Shown one piece after another: positions 6,626-8,776 of a stretch of DNA of 8,776 bases. Every line of letters starts with the position of its first letter. Position 1 is the stretch's first letter. Made by a program: the position numbers and the translations under genes. This stretch comes from Bacteroidales bacterium (GTDB taxonomy: Bacteria > Bacteroidota > Bacteroidia > Bacteroidales > Dysgonomonadaceae): positions 1 through 8,776 of the forward strand of contig DUUR01000252.1 of NCBI GenBank assembly GCA_012841425.1, in the 5' to 3' direction. The notes beneath the pieces are model-generated. The model was not told the DNA's origin, searched no databases, and saw only the letters and a program-made list of their open reading frames with translations.

Positions 6626-7519
6626 ATGAAGAATAAGTTTAACAGAAATGTAATTATAGGTCTGACCTTTATAGGTAGTCTGATTATGCTATATTTTGGA
6701 ATTAATTTTCTAAAAGGAGTTAATGTTTTTAAGAAACAGAATCAATACTACGCTAAATTTAACGATGTGTCTAACTTGTTAATATCATCTCCTATATACG
6801 TAAAAGGCTATCAAATAGGTCTAGTTAGCGATATAAAGATGATTGGCTCAGAACCAATGGAATTTGCTGTAGGTATAAATCTAACCGAAAATTTCCCAAT
6901 ACCTATAGGAAGTTATCTTGAATATGGTACTGATGTATTTGGTGCATCTACAGCTACATTGGTGATCCATTCATCAGACAATTACTATCAACCAGGTGAC
7001 ACCCTTGTGGGAAAAAGAGAAATTGGACTTATGGAAGGTGCTGCCAGAGTAATGCCTAAAGCAGATTCTATCATGGTTAGAATCGATTCTATATTATACT
7101 CTCTAGATCGAATTATGTCAAGTCCAATGTGGGAAAGATCAATTGAGGGCATTGCTTCTACAGTGAATCAATTGAATATGTCTAGTAAGAGCCTTAATAG
7201 AATTGTTGGCTTAGTAGAAAAAGATTTACCTGTGATTAGTAGTAATCTGTCTACTGTTAGTAGTGATTTAATGGATATAAGCAATGAGTTCAATAAAATG
7301 GACCTTGAAAGCACATATAAATCGATAGATGAAACGATAGCAAATTTAAATTCATTGACAACAAAAATTAATAGTGATGATAACTCTTTAGGACTTTTGC
7401 TGAACGATACAAAATTGCATGATAGTTTAAATGTCACCATCGACAATGCAGCTAAATTGCTTGAAGATATTAGGGAAAATCCAGATAGGTATCTTTCTAT
7501 TAGATTAAGATTATTCTGA
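6626..7519 (+). CDS. MlaD/MCE-family lipid-transport substrate-binding protein
   Basis: A 297-residue inner-membrane-anchored periplasmic protein. One N-terminal transmembrane helix (about 9-29, VIIGLTFIGSLIMLYFGINFL) is followed by an MCE domain at about 38-118. The domain shows the family pattern YYAKFNDVSNLLISSPIYVKG followed by YQIGLVSDI, then GASTATLVI. The rest (about 140-297) is mainly helical with heptad-like Leu/Ile/Ser stretches, as in MCE proteins that assemble a hydrophobic tunnel. It ends with LGLLLND and ENPDRYLSIRLRLF, a tail I associate with Bacteroidota MlaD-like proteins. MCE proteins bind lipids and work with an MlaE-type permease and MlaF-type ATPase to move phospholipid between membranes; neither partner is in this window. 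The start is the first ATG in frame. An ATG at 6615 in another frame meets a stop after six codons. The gene lies 14 bp after the amidase gene, so co-transcription is likely. Confidence 0.93.
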   Translation: MKNKFNRNVIIGLTFIGSLIMLYFGINFLKGVNVFKKQNQYYAKFNDVSNLLISSPIYVKGYQIGLVSDIKMIGSEPMEFAVGINLTENFPIPIGSYLEYGTDVFGASTATLVIHSSDNYYQPGDTLVGKREIGLMEGAARVMPKADSIMVRIDSILYSLDRIMSSPMWERSIEGIASTVNQLNMSSKSLNRIVGLVEKDLPVISSNLSTVSSDLMDISNEFNKMDLESTYKSIDETIANLNSLTTKINSDDNSLGLLLNDTKLHDSLNVTIDNAAKLLEDIRENPDRYLSIRLRLF

Positions 7520-7899
7520 TTTTAGATGATTGAATCTTACCAGCGCCTCGTTTTGTTAATATAGAATCGTTCTAAATATGGTGTTTTTTTTAATATGTTG
7601 GGTAACTCATTATTTATCCGACTTTAAGTGATGTTTTCATTACATTTCTATGATTTTTAAGTGTAAAAAAGTGTATTTTGTATGTGCTTGCTAATCAGTT
7701 GTCTCTATAAATAGCGACTTGTTTAGAATCTTGATATATAGTGTGTTAAATGTATTGAACTGATTAATAGGTGTGTTTTTTTAATAAATGTTTCTTTAAT
7801 TTAGAACCATTTTTTTATCTCAATTATTTTTTGAAAATTTGTACTTAATTACCGGAAAAGGAATAAATCAAATTTAAGGAAAAGAGCAATTAAAATTCA
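7520..7899. other. AT-rich non-coding region upstream of dnaA
   Basis: These 380 bp hold no gene I can support and no tRNA-like fold. No TTATCCACA-type DnaA box is found on either strand; the nearest is TTATCCGAC at 7614-7622. There is no exact TAnnTTTG box; near misses are TATTTTG at 7674-7680 (one base short) and TATTTTTTG at 7825-7833 (one base long). Small repeats are present: TAGAA-TCG-TTCTA (7562-7574) followed by a T-run (7584-7591), a 9-bp inverted repeat TAATCAGTT/AACTGATTA (7692-7700, 7758-7766), and two similar GGTGT-plus-T-run segments (7580-7597, 7770-7790). The region probably holds the dnaA promoter and the end of the upstream transcript, but I cannot place either with confidence. 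Confidence 0.75.
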
Positions 7900-8776
7900 A
7901 TGAGTAACAATTTCAATATTTTATGGAGCAATTGTTTGAATGTTATTAAGGATAATATTCCTGACCCTGCATTCAATACATGGTTTGCACCAATTGTTCC
8001 ATTAAATTATGAGGATAATGTACTAACAATACAAGTGCCTAGTCAATTTTTCTATGAATACTTAGAAGATAAATATTTGGATATTATCCAGCAAACACTT
8101 TACCGAGAAATAGGAGAAGGTACAATACTTAACTATCGTATACTTGTAGAAACAGAAAGCAACACAGCGGTTGAAATGCGTGGTGAAAGCAAAAGCTTTA
8201 CTGGAATAGATAATACTACTACTACTAAGAAAATCTCCGCTAAAGTTCCAAGCCCGTTCGATAGAGTTGAAACCTCTGAGTTCGATTCACAGATAAACAA
8301 AAAGTACAAATTCAATAATTTCTTCGAGGGAGAAAGTAATCGTCTTACTCGTACAGCTGCTGAAGCTGTAGCTAACAACCCTGCAAAAACTGCTTTCAAT
8401 CCTCTTTTTATTCATGGCAATTCAGGCGTAGGCAAAACTCATCTCTGCCACGCGTTGGGCTCAAAAGTACAAGAGTTGTATCCCGATAAAAAGGTGCTTT
8501 ATCTATCTGCACATCTTTTTAAAGTACAATACACAGATGCAAGGAGATTTAACACTATAAATGATTTTATAAATTTCTACCAGAGTATTGATGTCTTGAT
8601 TATAGATGATATTCAGGAGTTGTCAGGACTGGAGAAAACACAAAATACCTTTTTCCATATATTCAATCATCTTCATCAAAATAACAAACAGCTGGTGATG
8701 ACTTCAGATTGTGCTCCTATGGATATGCAGGGTGTTGAAGAGCGATTATTAACACGTTTCCGCTGGGGATTGGCAA
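7900..8776 (+). CDS. dnaA: Chromosomal replication initiator DnaA, N-terminal two thirds (runs off the right edge)
   Basis: The first 292 codons are present and the frame is open at the window end. DnaA is the AAA+ ATPase that binds oriC and opens the origin. Domain I (about 1-85) starts NFNILWSNCLNVIKDNI and includes the FNTWFAP motif. The variable linker, domain II (about 86-130), contains a run of four Thr. Domain III begins near 131 (YKFNNFFEGESNRLTRTAAEAVA). It has Walker A GNSGVGKT at 173-180, Walker B DVLIIDD at 231-237, sensor 1 in TSDCAP at 268-273, and the box VII arginine finger R286 in LLTRFRWG. The remaining sensor 2 region and the DNA-binding domain IV lie outside the window. 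The ATG at 7900 is the only sensible start, because an in-frame TAA lies at 7891-7893. No Shine-Dalgarno sequence precedes it. Many Bacteroidota DnaA proteins I recall have TSDRAP where this one has TSDCAP. Confidence 0.97.
   Translation, partial: MSNNFNILWSNCLNVIKDNIPDPAFNTWFAPIVPLNYEDNVLTIQVPSQFFYEYLEDKYLDIIQQTLYREIGEGTILNYRILVETESNTAVEMRGESKSFTGIDNTTTTKKISAKVPSPFDRVETSEFDSQINKKYKFNNFFEGESNRLTRTAAEAVANNPAKTAFNPLFIHGNSGVGKTHLCHALGSKVQELYPDKKVLYLSAHLFKVQYTDARRFNTINDFINFYQSIDVLIIDDIQELSGLEKTQNTFFHIFNHLHQNNKQLVMTSDCAPMDMQGVEERLLTRFRWGLA

Noticed and set aside
7168..7446. 92-codon open frame antisense to the MCE gene
   Set aside because: It has no independent support and the plus-strand gene is a full-length family match.
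7506..7539. Terminator after the MCE gene formed by TAAGATT and AATCTTA
   Set aside because: The 7-bp AT-rich stem has a 20-nt loop and only a weak T-rich stretch after it, so it is not a convincing intrinsic terminator.
7520..7899. Chromosomal replication origin next to dnaA
   Set aside because: No TTATCCACA-like boxes on either strand. Proximity to dnaA and AT-richness are not enough to call oriC.
8133..8399. 88-codon open frame antisense to dnaA
   Set aside because: It lies opposite the DnaA linker and early AAA+ core and has no support of its own.

Overview
The window reads as ordinary chromosomal DNA of an AT-rich member of the Bacteroidota, most likely order Bacteroidales. The support is the combination of a DUF4827-type lipoprotein, a short-tailed ComEC, a lipoprotein TlpA-like thioredoxin with a DUF4369-type N-terminus, an N-acetylmuramoyl-L-alanine amidase with a SPOR-like tail followed directly by an MCE (MlaD-type) protein, and a DnaA whose AAA+ core closely resembles what I recall of Bacteroides DnaA. 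Promoter-like sites match the Bacteroidota -7 consensus TAnnTTTG rather than -35/-10 boxes, and starts lack Shine-Dalgarno sequences. I cannot fix the genus.

Layout. Positions 1-3966 form a minus-strand gene set read right to left: rpe (ribulose-phosphate 3-epimerase), comEC (DNA-uptake channel protein), an nrnA-like DHH/DHHA1 phosphoesterase, and the start of a DUF4827-type lipoprotein that leaves the window at base 1. Gaps are 63, 36 and 43 bp, which fits one operon driven by a well-formed promoter just upstream of rpe (TTTG, 19 bp, TACTTTTG on the minus strand). Extra TAnnTTTG octamers ahead of nrnA and of the lipoprotein gene could be internal promoters. Positions 3967-4385 are a divergent intergenic region with no gene I can support.

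Positions 4386-7519 form a plus-strand envelope set: a TlpA-like lipoprotein, a periplasmic cell-wall amidase and an MCE-domain lipid-transport protein. They are almost contiguous and probably co-transcribed. Positions 7520-7899 are an AT-rich non-coding stretch. From 7900 the first 292 codons of dnaA run off the right edge.

How the genes relate: rpe is housekeeping pentose-phosphate metabolism, comEC and nrnA concern nucleic-acid uptake and oligonucleotide turnover, the plus-strand trio acts in the cell envelope (redox, peptidoglycan, lipid), and dnaA starts replication. I found no mobile element, CRISPR array, tRNA or rRNA, phage gene or recognisable new system. The items worth a second look are modest: the promoter pattern, a 16-bp perfect palindrome at the thioredoxin/amidase junction, the degenerate nuclease-like tail of ComEC, two uncharacterised intergenic regions, and small departures in DnaA.
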